From positions 124,001 to 188,000 of the forward strand of contig CALVLN010000003.1 of assembly GCA_944338165.1 (NCBI GenBank): a stretch of DNA of 64,000 nt. The letters run 5' to 3'. The notes beneath the pieces are model-generated. The model ran no database searches. It was not told the origin of the DNA and worked only from the letters and a program-made list of their open reading frames with translations. Position 1 is the stretch's first letter. Each line of letters opens with the position of its first letter. Positions 17,978-25,597 of the stretch are shown piece after piece. This DNA comes from an uncultured Clostridia bacterium (GTDB lineage: Bacteria > Bacillota > Clostridia > Christensenellales > Borkfalkiaceae). The position numbers and the translations under genes are program-made.

Positions 17978-18727
17978 ATGTCGAGAAAACCCATCATTGC
18001 AGGCAACTGGAAAATGAACAATACGGCTTCGGCGGGCGTGGCGCTCGTGGAGGCCATCAAGCCGCTCGTCAAGGGCGCGGATTGCGACGTCGCCGTGTGC
18101 GTCCCCGCCATCGATATCCCCGCCGTCTCCGAGGCGCTCAAGGGCAGCAACATCGCCCTCGGCGCGCAGAACGTGCACTTTGAGCCCAAGGGCGCCTTCA
18201 CGGGCGAGATCTCCGCGGAGATGCTCAAGGAATACGGCGTCAAATACGTCATCATCGGCCACAGCGAGCGCAGGCAGTACTTCGGCGAGACGGACGAGAC
18301 CGTCAACAAGCGCACGCTGGCGGCGCTGAACGCCGGGCTCACCCCCATCGTCTGCATCGGCGAGAGCCTTGAGGAGCGCGAGACGGGCAAGACCGAACAG
18401 GTGCTCGAAAAGCAGATCAGAGAAGGCATGAAGGGCATCGACGATATCTCCCGCATCGTCATCGCCTACGAGCCCATCTGGGCGATCGGCACGGGCAGGA
18501 CCGCGACCGCGCAGCAGGCGAACGAGTCCATCGCCTTCATCCGCAAGACGTGCGCGGAAGTCTTCTGCCCCAAGTGCGCGGAACAGGTGCGCATCCAGTA
18601 CGGCGGCTCCATGAACGCGGGCAACTGCAAGGAACTCATGGCAATGCCGGAGATCGACGGCGGCCTCATCGGCGGCGCTTCCCTCAAACCAAACGACTTT
18701 GCCGCCATCGTCAACTACAACAAATAA
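17978..18727 (+). CDS. tpiA: Triose-phosphate isomerase
   Basis: A 249-aa cytoplasmic TIM-barrel enzyme interconverting dihydroxyacetone phosphate and glyceraldehyde 3-phosphate. Active-site signatures are NWKMN near the start (Lys), IIGHSERR (His) and AYEPIWAIGTG (general-base Glu), with the phosphate-binding YGGSMN and GGLIGGASL near the end. Length is normal. The ATG at 17978 has AGGAG upstream. gpmI follows after 9 bp in the same transcript, giving a two-gene glycolytic operon. Confidence 0.98.
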   Translation: MSRKPIIAGNWKMNNTASAGVALVEAIKPLVKGADCDVAVCVPAIDIPAVSEALKGSNIALGAQNVHFEPKGAFTGEISAEMLKEYGVKYVIIGHSERRQYFGETDETVNKRTLAALNAGLTPIVCIGESLEERETGKTEQVLEKQIREGMKGIDDISRIVIAYEPIWAIGTGRTATAQQANESIAFIRKTCAEVFCPKCAEQVRIQYGGSMNAGNCKELMAMPEIDGGLIGGASLKPNDFAAIVNYNK

Positions 18728-18736
18728 GGAGTGTCT

Positions 18737-20293
18737 ATGAAGAAAATCCCTTACGCCATCGTCATTATGGACGGGTACGGCATTGCCCCCGCGGGCGACG
18801 GGAACGCCATCTCCCTTGACGGCAGCAAAAACGTCCGCGCGCTCGAGGCGGAATATCCTTCCTCGCAGCTGGGCGCGAGCGGCCGCTCGGTCGGGCTCCC
18901 CGACGGGCAGATGGGCAACTCGGAAGTCGGGCACCTCAACATCGGCGCCGGGCGCATCGTCTACCAGGACCTCACCAAGATCACGAAGGCCATCGAAGAC
19001 GGCGATTTCTTTGAAAACCCCGCCCTCATCCGCGCCATGGACAACGCCGTTGCCAACAAAAAGAAGCTGCACCTTTGGGGGCTGCTTTCCGACGGCGGCG
19101 TGCACAGCCACATCACGCACCTCTATGCCCTCCTGGAGATGGCAAAAAAACGCGGCGTCCCGCAGACGTACGTCCACGCGTTCCTGGACGGGCGCGATAC
19201 CCCGCCCACTTCTGCCGTGCATTACGTGAAAGAACTGCTCGCGGAGATGGATAAGCTCGGCTACGGCAAGCTCGCCTCCCTCTGCGGCAGGTATTACGCC
19301 ATGGACCGCGACAACAACTGGGACCGCGAAGAAAAGGCGTATGACATGCTGACCATCGGCAGCGGCATCAAGGCGGAAGACCCCGTCGAGGCGCTGGAAG
19401 CTTCCTATGCGGCGGGCGTGCACGACGAATTCGTGCTCCCGACCAACATCACGGAACACGGCAAGCCGGTGGCGCTCGTGGAAGAGGGCGATTCCGTCAT
19501 CTTCTTCAATTTCCGCCCCGACCGCGCGCGGCAGATCACCCGCGCCTTCACGCAGGAACGCTTCGTCGTGCCCAAGGGCACCGCGTTCGAGCGGAAAACG
19601 GGGTATCTGCATCCCGTATACGTCTGCTTTACGGTATACGATGCGGAATTTGAGAACGTGCTCATCGCGTTCCCCAAGCAATCCTTAAAAAATACGCTGG
19701 GCGAATACCTCGCCTCCCTGGGCAAGAAGCAGCTGCGCATCGCCGAAACGGAGAAGTACGCGCACGTCACCTTCTTCTTCAACGGCGGCGTCGAGGAGCC
19801 CAACGCAAACGAAGTGCGCGTGCTCATCAACTCGCCCAAGGTCGCCACTTACGACCTCAAGCCGGAGATGTCCGCCTATGAAGTCACCGACCGCGCGCTG
19901 AAGGAACTCGACACGGGCGAATACGACGTGATGATCCTGAACTTCGCCAACTGCGATATGGTCGGGCATACCGGCGTCATCCCCGCGGCGGTCAAAGCCG
20001 TGCATACCGTGGACGAATGCGTGCAGAAGATCATGGACAAGATCCTTTCCATGGGCGGAAGCGCACTCCTCACCGCCGACCACGGCAACGCGGACAAGCT
20101 CCTCGATACGGACGGCGAGCCCTTTACGGCGCACACCACCAATCCCGTGCCCGTCGTGCTCGTCTCCGAACGATACAAGAGCTGCAAGCTCAGGAGCGGC
20201 GGCGTGCTCGCCGACCTCGCGCCCACCCTGCTCGACGTGATGGGGCTTCCCATCCCCGCCGAAATGACGGGCAAAAGCCTGCTTGAACGGTAA
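18737..20293 (+). CDS. gpmI: 2,3-bisphosphoglycerate-independent phosphoglycerate mutase
   Basis: A 518-aa manganese-dependent mutase of lower glycolysis, converting 3-phosphoglycerate to 2-phosphoglycerate. It shows the metal site IVIMDGYG at the N-terminus, the catalytic serine motif MGNSEVGHLNIGAGR at about 60, the HSHITHLYALL and DGRDTPP segments, FNFRPDRARQ, and the second metal cluster NFANCDMVGHTG and TADHGNAD near the C-terminus. The ATG at 18737 follows AAGGAG by 5 nt; a GTG 6 nt earlier overlaps that site and is unlikely. Co-transcribed with tpiA. Confidence 0.98.
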   Translation: MKKIPYAIVIMDGYGIAPAGDGNAISLDGSKNVRALEAEYPSSQLGASGRSVGLPDGQMGNSEVGHLNIGAGRIVYQDLTKITKAIEDGDFFENPALIRAMDNAVANKKKLHLWGLLSDGGVHSHITHLYALLEMAKKRGVPQTYVHAFLDGRDTPPTSAVHYVKELLAEMDKLGYGKLASLCGRYYAMDRDNNWDREEKAYDMLTIGSGIKAEDPVEALEASYAAGVHDEFVLPTNITEHGKPVALVEEGDSVIFFNFRPDRARQITRAFTQERFVVPKGTAFERKTGYLHPVYVCFTVYDAEFENVLIAFPKQSLKNTLGEYLASLGKKQLRIAETEKYAHVTFFFNGGVEEPNANEVRVLINSPKVATYDLKPEMSAYEVTDRALKELDTGEYDVMILNFANCDMVGHTGVIPAAVKAVHTVDECVQKIMDKILSMGGSALLTADHGNADKLLDTDGEPFTAHTTNPVPVVLVSERYKSCKLRSGGVLADLAPTLLDVMGLPIPAEMTGKSLLER

Positions 20294-20297
20294 GCAA

Positions 20298-20331
20298 AAG
20301 CGCTGCACCTTACGTGCAGCGCTTCTTTTTT
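20298..20331 (+). terminator. Terminator after gpmI
   Basis: An 11-bp perfect stem (20298-20308 with 20314-20324), a 5-nt loop and a T6 run. It lies between converging genes (gpmI and the metal ATPase). Confidence 0.92.
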
Positions 20332-20341
20332 GCGGGAGCTT

Positions 20342-22300
20342 TCAGGCTTCCGCTTTTTCTTTTGCGCGCGTTCCCGACTCGTATTTCGAATTGACGCGCA
20401 TGGCGTTGAGGATGGCGAGCACGGCTACGCCCACGTCGCCGAACACGGCAAGCCACATGTTGGCGATGCCGACGGCGGAGAGGAGGAGGATGGCCGCCTT
20501 GACGGCAATGGAAAAGACGATGTTCTCCCTGACGACCGCCATCGTCTTTCTGGCGATGCGCTTGGCAAGCGGGATGCCGCGCAGGTCGTCCTTCATGAGG
20601 ACGACGTCGCTCGCCTCGATCGCGGCGTCGCTCCCCACGCCGCCCATGGCGATCCCGATATCCGCGCGCATCAGAACGGGCGCATCGTTGATGCCGTCGC
20701 CGACGAAGCAGAGGATCTCCCCCTTCTCCTTTTCCGCAAGCAGCCGCTCGACCTCCTCCACCTTGTTCTGCGGAAGCAGAGACGCCTTATACCCGGTGAG
20801 GCCGAGCTTTGCGGCGACGCTTGCGGCGATCGCCCGGTTATCGCCCGTGAGCATCACGGTTTTGGCGCCCATCCCGTTGAGCGCGCCCACGACCTCCGCC
20901 GCCTCTGGTTTGACCTCATCGGCTATGAGGATACTGCCGACGAAATTCCCGTTACGCGCCACGTAGACGACGGTGCCGACGCCTTTTTCTTCCGTATAGG
21001 CGATGCCGTGTTCCTGCATGAGTTTTGCGTTGCCGCAGAGGATGACGTCGCCCTCCTTCTCCGCAACGACGCCCGCCCCCGCGACGTTTCTGAGCGCATA
21101 GCCGCCCGCCGTCGGTTTGCCCCACCGCGCGACGACGGAGCGCGCAATGGGATGCGAGGAGTCGCGCTCGGCGATGGCGGCAAGGCGCAAAACCTCCTCC
21201 GCGTTCCCTGCGGGAGAGACGTTTACGACCGCAAAATTCCCCTTGGTGAGCGTTCCCGTCTTGTCAAACACAAAGAGATCTGCTTTGTTGAAGCGTTCCA
21301 GATAGTTGGCTCCCTTGATGAGGATCCCGTAGCGCGACGCCGCGCCGATGCCCGCAAAAAAGGAGAGCGGGATGGAAATGACGAGCGCGCACGGACAGGA
21401 CACGACGAGGAAGGAAAGCGCACGGTACACCCACGTAGACCAATCCGCGGTGACGGCCCCGGGGATCACGGCGAGGAGCAGCGCCACACTGCAGACGACC
21501 GGCGTATAATATTTGGCAAACTTGGTGATGAAATTTTCCGCCTTCGACTTCTGCCCGGAGGCGTTCTCCACAAGTTCGAGGATCTTGGATACGGTGGAAT
21601 CGTAAAATTCCCTGGTGACGCGCACGTACAGCTGAGCGGTCAGGTTGACGCATCCGCTGATGACCTCCCCGCCCGCCTGTACCTCCCGCGGGAGCGATTC
21701 GCCCGTAAGCGCCTTGGTATCGAGTGCGGACGCGCCGCTTATCACGACGCCGTCGAGCGGCACCTTTTCGCCGGGATTTATGAGGATCACGTCGCCCACC
21801 TTGACCTCGGCGGGATCCACGCGCACGGCGTCCCCCTCCCCGCGGACGAGATTCGCGTGATCGGGACGAATGTCCATCAGCCCCGCGATGGACCTGCGCG
21901 ACCTGCCGGTGGCATAGCGCTGGAACCATTCGCCTACCTGATAAAAGAGCAGCACGGCGCAGGCTTCGTCAAACCCTTCGATGGGCTGCCCCGTCACGCC
22001 GCGGAAGACGGCAAGGGCAAAAGCGCCGAGCGTCGCCACGCACATGAGAAAATTCTCGTCAAAGACCTGCCCGTGCAGGATGTTGCGCGCCGCCCGCCAC
22101 AAAACGTCGTAACCGATGAGAAGATAGACGGCAAGATACAAGAGAAACGGAAACACCCAGCCGGCGGGCCCGCCGGATACGCCGCCAAGCCCCCCTTCCA
22201 GCAATTTATCGGGGAGAAAGACGGCAAAAAACAGGGTGAGTGCGACCAAAATGCGTATAAGTTCCCGTTTGAGCTTGCCGTTCAGAGAAAAACGCTTCAT
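20342..22300 (-). CDS. P1B-type heavy-metal ATPase (zinc/cadmium/lead type)
   Basis: A 652-aa membrane pump. After two pairs of N-terminal spans come the actuator motif ALTGES, the transmembrane metal-binding CPC (SCPCALVISIPLSF), the phosphorylation site DKTGTLTKG, the SSHPIA histidine-proline motif, TGDN and VGDGINDAP. The last membrane segment (MWLAVFGDVGVAVLAILNAMR) is typical of ZntA/CadA pumps for Zn, Cd and Pb. It lacks its own N-terminal metal-binding domain; that domain is instead the separate 72-aa protein encoded 13 bp upstream. An ArsR regulator with an alpha-5 zinc site is encoded next door, supporting a zinc/cadmium role. Confidence 0.93.
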   Translation of the reverse strand: MKRFSLNGKLKRELIRILVALTLFFAVFLPDKLLEGGLGGVSGGPAGWVFPFLLYLAVYLLIGYDVLWRAARNILHGQVFDENFLMCVATLGAFALAVFRGVTGQPIEGFDEACAVLLFYQVGEWFQRYATGRSRRSIAGLMDIRPDHANLVRGEGDAVRVDPAEVKVGDVILINPGEKVPLDGVVISGASALDTKALTGESLPREVQAGGEVISGCVNLTAQLYVRVTREFYDSTVSKILELVENASGQKSKAENFITKFAKYYTPVVCSVALLLAVIPGAVTADWSTWVYRALSFLVVSCPCALVISIPLSFFAGIGAASRYGILIKGANYLERFNKADLFVFDKTGTLTKGNFAVVNVSPAGNAEEVLRLAAIAERDSSHPIARSVVARWGKPTAGGYALRNVAGAGVVAEKEGDVILCGNAKLMQEHGIAYTEEKGVGTVVYVARNGNFVGSILIADEVKPEAAEVVGALNGMGAKTVMLTGDNRAIAASVAAKLGLTGYKASLLPQNKVEEVERLLAEKEKGEILCFVGDGINDAPVLMRADIGIAMGGVGSDAAIEASDVVLMKDDLRGIPLAKRIARKTMAVVRENIVFSIAVKAAILLLSAVGIANMWLAVFGDVGVAVLAILNAMRVNSKYESGTRAKEKAEA

Positions 22301-22313
22301 AACACCCCTCCCT

Positions 22314-22532
22314 TCAGCGAAGAATGCGGCAATCGGGTTCTACCCGCCTGCAGACCCTGACCACTTCGTCCATGATCGACTCAAAGCGCGCGTCGTCCGC
22401 TTCGATGGTCATGCGCTGCCCCATGAAGCTGACGCTGACGGACGTGACGCCGTCAAGCTTTCCGACCGCGCGCTCCATCTTGGCGGCGCAGTTGGCGCAA
22501 TCGAGATCTTCCAAACGATATACCTTTTTCAT
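22314..22532 (-). CDS. Heavy-metal-associated (HMA) domain protein, metallochaperone
   Basis: A 72-aa single ferredoxin-like HMA domain starting MKKVYRLEDLDCANCAAKME. The CxxC metal site (DCANCA) and preceding acidic residue resemble the N-terminal domains of zinc/cadmium ATPases. The start at 22532 has GGAGGAAGGA just upstream; a longer extension to 22589 would cover the operator and is rejected. It probably hands metal to the ATPase encoded immediately downstream and looks like that pump's detached N-terminal domain. Confidence 0.9.
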   Translation of the reverse strand: MKKVYRLEDLDCANCAAKMERAVGKLDGVTSVSVSFMGQRMTIEADDARFESIMDEVVRVCRRVEPDCRILR

Positions 22533-22580
22533 ATTCCTTCCTCCTGTCCCTCGCGGGATTTTTATTTGAATTATTATTCG

Positions 22581-22598
22581 ATTGAACAATTATTCAAT
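22581..22598 (-). promoter_or_regulatory. ArsR-type operator before the HMA-ATPase genes
   Basis: A perfect 6-6-6 inverted repeat, ATTGAA-N6-TTCAAT, in an AT-rich stretch. It resembles SmtB/CzrA-type operators. It lies between the arsR terminator and the HMA gene, so it should control the pump transcript. A possible promoter overlaps it (TTGAAT, 16 bp, AATAAT). Confidence 0.7.
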
Positions 22599-22608
22599 TA
22601 TTGTCCGA

Positions 22609-22630
22609 TAAAAAACAGGGTCGCCCCTGT
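22609..22630 (-). terminator. Terminator of arsR
   Basis: A 6-bp stem (22615-22620 with 22625-22630) followed by a T-rich run on the minus strand. It separates the repressor gene from the second operator. Confidence 0.7.
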
Positions 22631-22633
22631 CCT

Positions 22634-22990
22634 TTATTTGCCTTCGTTGACGTGCGTGAGGCCGTATTCCAAAATCTTGGTGACGTGATCGTCATCCAGA
22701 GAATACTTGACTTCTTTCCCCTCTTTGGTCCCCTTGACCAGCTTTGCCGACCGCAGTACGCGAAGCTGATGGGAAACGGCGGAGTCGCTCATGCCGAGCA
22801 TGCCCGCCAATTCGCCCACGTACATGTCGCACAGCTGCAAACAGCTTAAGATCTTCACGCGCGTGGGATCGCCGAACATCTTGAAGAGCATGGCAAGGTC
22901 GTAAAGCGTATCGTCCGGCGGAAGCGCCGCTCCCGCCGCCTGCGTTGAACTGATCTCCTGTTCAAATTCTGCCATATTCCCTCGCTTCAT
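22634..22990 (-). CDS. ArsR/SmtB-family metal-sensing repressor
   Basis: A 118-aa winged-helix repressor. The recognition helix region is SDSAVSHQLRVLRSAKLV. The C-terminal helix carries D-x-H-(10)-H-x-x-E (in DDHVTKILEYGLTHVNE), which fits the alpha-5 zinc site of CzrA/SmtB. The ELCxC-type cadmium site is not present (QLCDMYVGEL has only one Cys). The start could be the ATG at 22990 or the one five codons later; the first has an AGAAG at better spacing. Expected to repress itself and the HMA-ATPase genes until zinc or cadmium binds. Confidence 0.92.
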   Translation of the reverse strand: MKRGNMAEFEQEISSTQAAGAALPPDDTLYDLAMLFKMFGDPTRVKILSCLQLCDMYVGELAGMLGMSDSAVSHQLRVLRSAKLVKGTKEGKEVKYSLDDDHVTKILEYGLTHVNEGK

Positions 22991-23009
22991 TTGAATACTT
23001 CTTCAAATG
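22988..23009 (-). promoter_or_regulatory. ArsR-type operator overlapping the arsR start codon
   Basis: A perfect 8-6-8 inverted repeat, CATTTGAA-N6-TTCAAATG, lies between the arsR promoter and its start codon. Together with the second operator upstream of the pump genes it suggests autoregulation. Confidence 0.75.
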
Positions 23010-23018
23010 TTCAATGAT

Positions 23019-23047
23019 AGTATACCGCACGGAGAGCGGTCTGTCAA
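23019..23047 (-). promoter_or_regulatory. Promoter of arsR
   Basis: On the minus strand TTGACA (23042-23047), 17 bp, TATACT (23019-23024), directly upstream of the operator. Confidence 0.85.
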
Positions 23048-23076
23048 CTGTTTTCACGCAAAATACGAAAAAAATT

Positions 23077-24228
23077 TTACGACGGCCAAACGCGGTTCTC
23101 TTTGCACCATTCGGTATCCTTCAGCACCGTATCGTTGTTGCTGCAGGCAACGGTAAGCTCGATCCCGTCGGAACTTACGACGATGGTGCCGTTCATGGGC
23201 GCATACTCCCAGGACTCCTTCTCCCAATCGACTTCGGTCGCCAGCGTGGTGACGTATACGCGATCGGTGTATTTGCCCACGCGGGTCACAAAATCCTGCG
23301 TCGGGAAGGTATTGTCCGGATTTGTGGTATACTCGGGCGAACCCGCGCAGCAGCACACGCAGACGATCTCCGGGCGGATGACGGAGAGCAGCTTTTCCGT
23401 ACTCGAAGTCTTGCTGCCGTGATGCCCGCCCTTAAAGAGCTTGCACTGCGGAAGCTCGTTGTATTCCACGAGATAGGATTCTCCCTCCTCTTCCAGATCG
23501 CCCGTGAAGAGATAATGATAATCCCCCTGCGTGATGAGCAGACAGACGGAATAATTGTTCTCGTCCGGAGAGCTGTGCTCGTAATAATAGTTGTAAAGGA
23601 TCTCCATCGTCACGTCGTCGGCGAGCTGATAGGTACGCTTGGCGCCGTTTTCCTCCTTCCAGCACTCCAGCGCCGAATAATGCACCGCGCCCGCCTCCAC
23701 TTCCGCGTCGCGTTTTTCATAATAATCCTTGACGGTGGCGGTATCTTTGTCCGTGCGCGGAAAATCGATGATCGTTTCGCAGGCAAAACTATCGAATATG
23801 CCGGGTGCGGAAGACGTGCCGATGAACGCGGCGATATGGTCCTGATCGGCGTGCGTCGCGACGACGTATTCGAGCACGCCGTCCGTGCAGTATTGCTTTA
23901 TGTAGGGAACGAGCGTCTCCGCCGAGCCCTTGCGCGAGCCCGCGTCGATGAGCACCTCCGTATCGCCGATCTTGATCAGCGTGGAATCGCCCGCATATTT
24001 GTTGCCGAGCTCCATGAAATGGATGGAAAGATCGTCCGTCTCGATGGTCCCGGGCGTTGGCACCGTCTCCGACGGCTTCTCCTGCGGGGCAAACAGGGCG
24101 AAAAATTCGTCCATCGTATAGCCCTTGACCGCAAAAAAGTATATGCACACCCCTGCAAGGATCAGCAGAGCGAGGATCAGCGCAATGAGCGCCAACCGCC
24201 GTTTGCTTTTGCTCTTTCTTCTTGCCAT
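23077..24228 (-). CDS. Membrane-anchored ComEC/Rec2-like metallo-beta-lactamase-fold hydrolase
   Basis: A 383-aa protein with a basic N-terminus, one membrane segment (about residues 12-33), a short linker, and an MBL-fold domain. Visible metal ligands are THADQDH, equivalent to the SHPDxDH of ComEC-type domains, FTGDLEEEGE, and KGGHHGSKTSS near residue 265. This is the soluble domain architecture of ComEC-like proteins without the channel, as found in many Firmicutes. It would face outside the membrane. It follows the UDP-sugar pyrophosphorylase gene by 16 bp, so the two are probably co-transcribed. The substrate is unknown; nucleic acid or a phosphodiester is possible. Confidence 0.88.
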   Translation of the reverse strand: MARRKSKSKRRLALIALILALLILAGVCIYFFAVKGYTMDEFFALFAPQEKPSETVPTPGTIETDDLSIHFMELGNKYAGDSTLIKIGDTEVLIDAGSRKGSAETLVPYIKQYCTDGVLEYVVATHADQDHIAAFIGTSSAPGIFDSFACETIIDFPRTDKDTATVKDYYEKRDAEVEAGAVHYSALECWKEENGAKRTYQLADDVTMEILYNYYYEHSSPDENNYSVCLLITQGDYHYLFTGDLEEEGESYLVEYNELPQCKLFKGGHHGSKTSSTEKLLSVIRPEIVCVCCCAGSPEYTTNPDNTFPTQDFVTRVGKYTDRVYVTTLATEVDWEKESWEYAPMNGTIVVSSDGIELTVACSNNDTVLKDTEWCKENRVWPS

Positions 24229-24244
24229 ATATCCTCCGTTTTAT

Positions 24245-25471
24245 TTACAGCAGGATGCCGTTTTTGAGAAGAAGTTCGCGGGCGGATTCCACGCTGTCCG
24301 TACCCGTCGCGTTTTTGACGGGCGCAAACTCGCGCTCCCGCTCCACTTCAAAAGGCAGGCAGCTCCCCGTCAGGCGCACCATGTCCAGAATGAGCGTCTC
24401 AAACTTATACGCGTTTTCCTGCGCAGGCTTAACGGGAACGCCGTCTTCCCCAAGAAAAGGCACCTTCTTTTTGACCACGTGCACGGGAATGCGCGCGCGC
24501 TTGATCTCCTCCAGCGTGCTCACGCGGAAGAGGTAATTTAAGATGACGCCGTAGGAATAGAGCAGATCGCCCTTTTCGTCGCGGGCGTTGGCCATCTCCT
24601 CGGTGAGTTCGTAATATTCGATGATGTTGGGCTTGCCGTCTTCGAGGCAGAGCACGCCCACGCGTTCGTGCGGATCCGTCTTGCAGACGACTTTGGCGCC
24701 GCAGTTACAGCCGCTGAGCGCCGTAGCGCCCAGAAAGACGGGATCGGCGATGCGCTGCAGGACGTTATCGACGGAAAACACGTTCAGCCATTCGATGCCC
24801 CGCGCGGAAAGGTCGCTGCCGAGCCCTGCCGCAAGCAGGGATGCGTACCAGCCGCCGTTGCCGTTTGGCGATGTGGCGATGCGCCCCTTTCCCTCCAGAA
24901 GGATCTTCCCGTCCAGCCCCACGCAGGGCGCGCTGCTCTGCATGAAAAACGCGATCTCCGAAGCGGGATACCCGAAATAGTCGTGCGCGCGGAAGAAGGC
25001 GCGCGTATCCGCATCGTTCTTTTCGCTGGTCATGATATAGAGCGGCACGAACGCACCGCATTCCTTGCAGACAGCGAGCAGATTGCGGATCAGCTGCTCG
25101 AAGATATACAGAGGGCGGGTAACGCCGATGTTATACGCTCCCTTGGGCGCATCCGACCCGAGGCGCGTTCCCTGCCCGCCCGCGAGCAGCACGGCACCCA
25201 CCTTGCGCCCGCGGACGATCTCCCGCCCGCAAGCAGCAAACTCCTCCCTCCGCGCAGAGATCTCGGGGAGTTTCAGCCCGTCAATGGGCGAGATCTTCCC
25301 CTTTCCGCTTAAATCCTGCGGATGCTCCCAGAGAGAAATCGTTTCCCAGTCGATGGCGGCGATCTGCGAAAGGAGCGCTTCCCCCTCCTTGGGGGAAAGC
25401 TCCCCGAAAAAGCGGAGGAGCTGTTCCTGCCCGTGTTCCTTTACTATTTTTTCTGCCTGTGCAAGTTCCAT
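24245..25471 (-). CDS. UDP-sugar pyrophosphorylase (UDPGP/UAP1-type)
   Basis: A 408-aa cytoplasmic nucleotidyltransferase of the eukaryote-like UDPGP family. The nucleotide loop LAGGQGTRLG is followed by APKGAYNIG; later come SPNGNGGWY, the FSVDN segment and KKKVPFLGEDG. It most resembles UDP-N-acetylglucosamine pyrophosphorylase, so the likely reaction is UTP plus a sugar 1-phosphate giving a UDP-sugar for envelope synthesis. Whether the sugar is GlcNAc or Glc cannot be decided here. The ATG at 25471 follows GGGGA and sits just after a consensus promoter; the in-frame extension to 25519 would overlap that promoter. Confidence 0.9.
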   Translation of the reverse strand: MELAQAEKIVKEHGQEQLLRFFGELSPKEGEALLSQIAAIDWETISLWEHPQDLSGKGKISPIDGLKLPEISARREEFAACGREIVRGRKVGAVLLAGGQGTRLGSDAPKGAYNIGVTRPLYIFEQLIRNLLAVCKECGAFVPLYIMTSEKNDADTRAFFRAHDYFGYPASEIAFFMQSSAPCVGLDGKILLEGKGRIATSPNGNGGWYASLLAAGLGSDLSARGIEWLNVFSVDNVLQRIADPVFLGATALSGCNCGAKVVCKTDPHERVGVLCLEDGKPNIIEYYELTEEMANARDEKGDLLYSYGVILNYLFRVSTLEEIKRARIPVHVVKKKVPFLGEDGVPVKPAQENAYKFETLILDMVRLTGSCLPFEVEREREFAPVKNATGTDSVESARELLLKNGILL

Positions 25472-25490
25472 GATTTTCCCCTTTTTCTTT

Positions 25491-25519
25491 ATTATACCCC
25501 CGTTTGAAAAAAATGTCAA
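25491..25519 (-). promoter_or_regulatory. Promoter of the UDP-sugar pyrophosphorylase operon
   Basis: On the minus strand TTGACA (25514-25519), 17 bp, TATAAT (25491-25496), a perfect SigA consensus. Confidence 0.92.
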
Positions 25520-25567
25520 GACCTCTCAAAAAAACTTGCGTCCCCACGGCATGTCCGCGGAGACCTC

Positions 25568-25592
25568 CAAAAAAAGCAGCCGTACGGCTGCT
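25568..25592 (-). terminator. Terminator of spoIVA
   Basis: An 8-bp stem (25575-25582 with 25585-25592) flanked by A7 and T7 runs, so it can work in both directions; it starts 5 bp after the spoIVA stop codon. Confidence 0.9.
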
Positions 25593-25597
25593 TTTTT

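Noticed and set aside
20330..22360. A 676-codon plus-strand frame antisense to the metal ATPase gene
   Set aside because: The minus-strand ATPase has every P-type motif; the antisense product has none.
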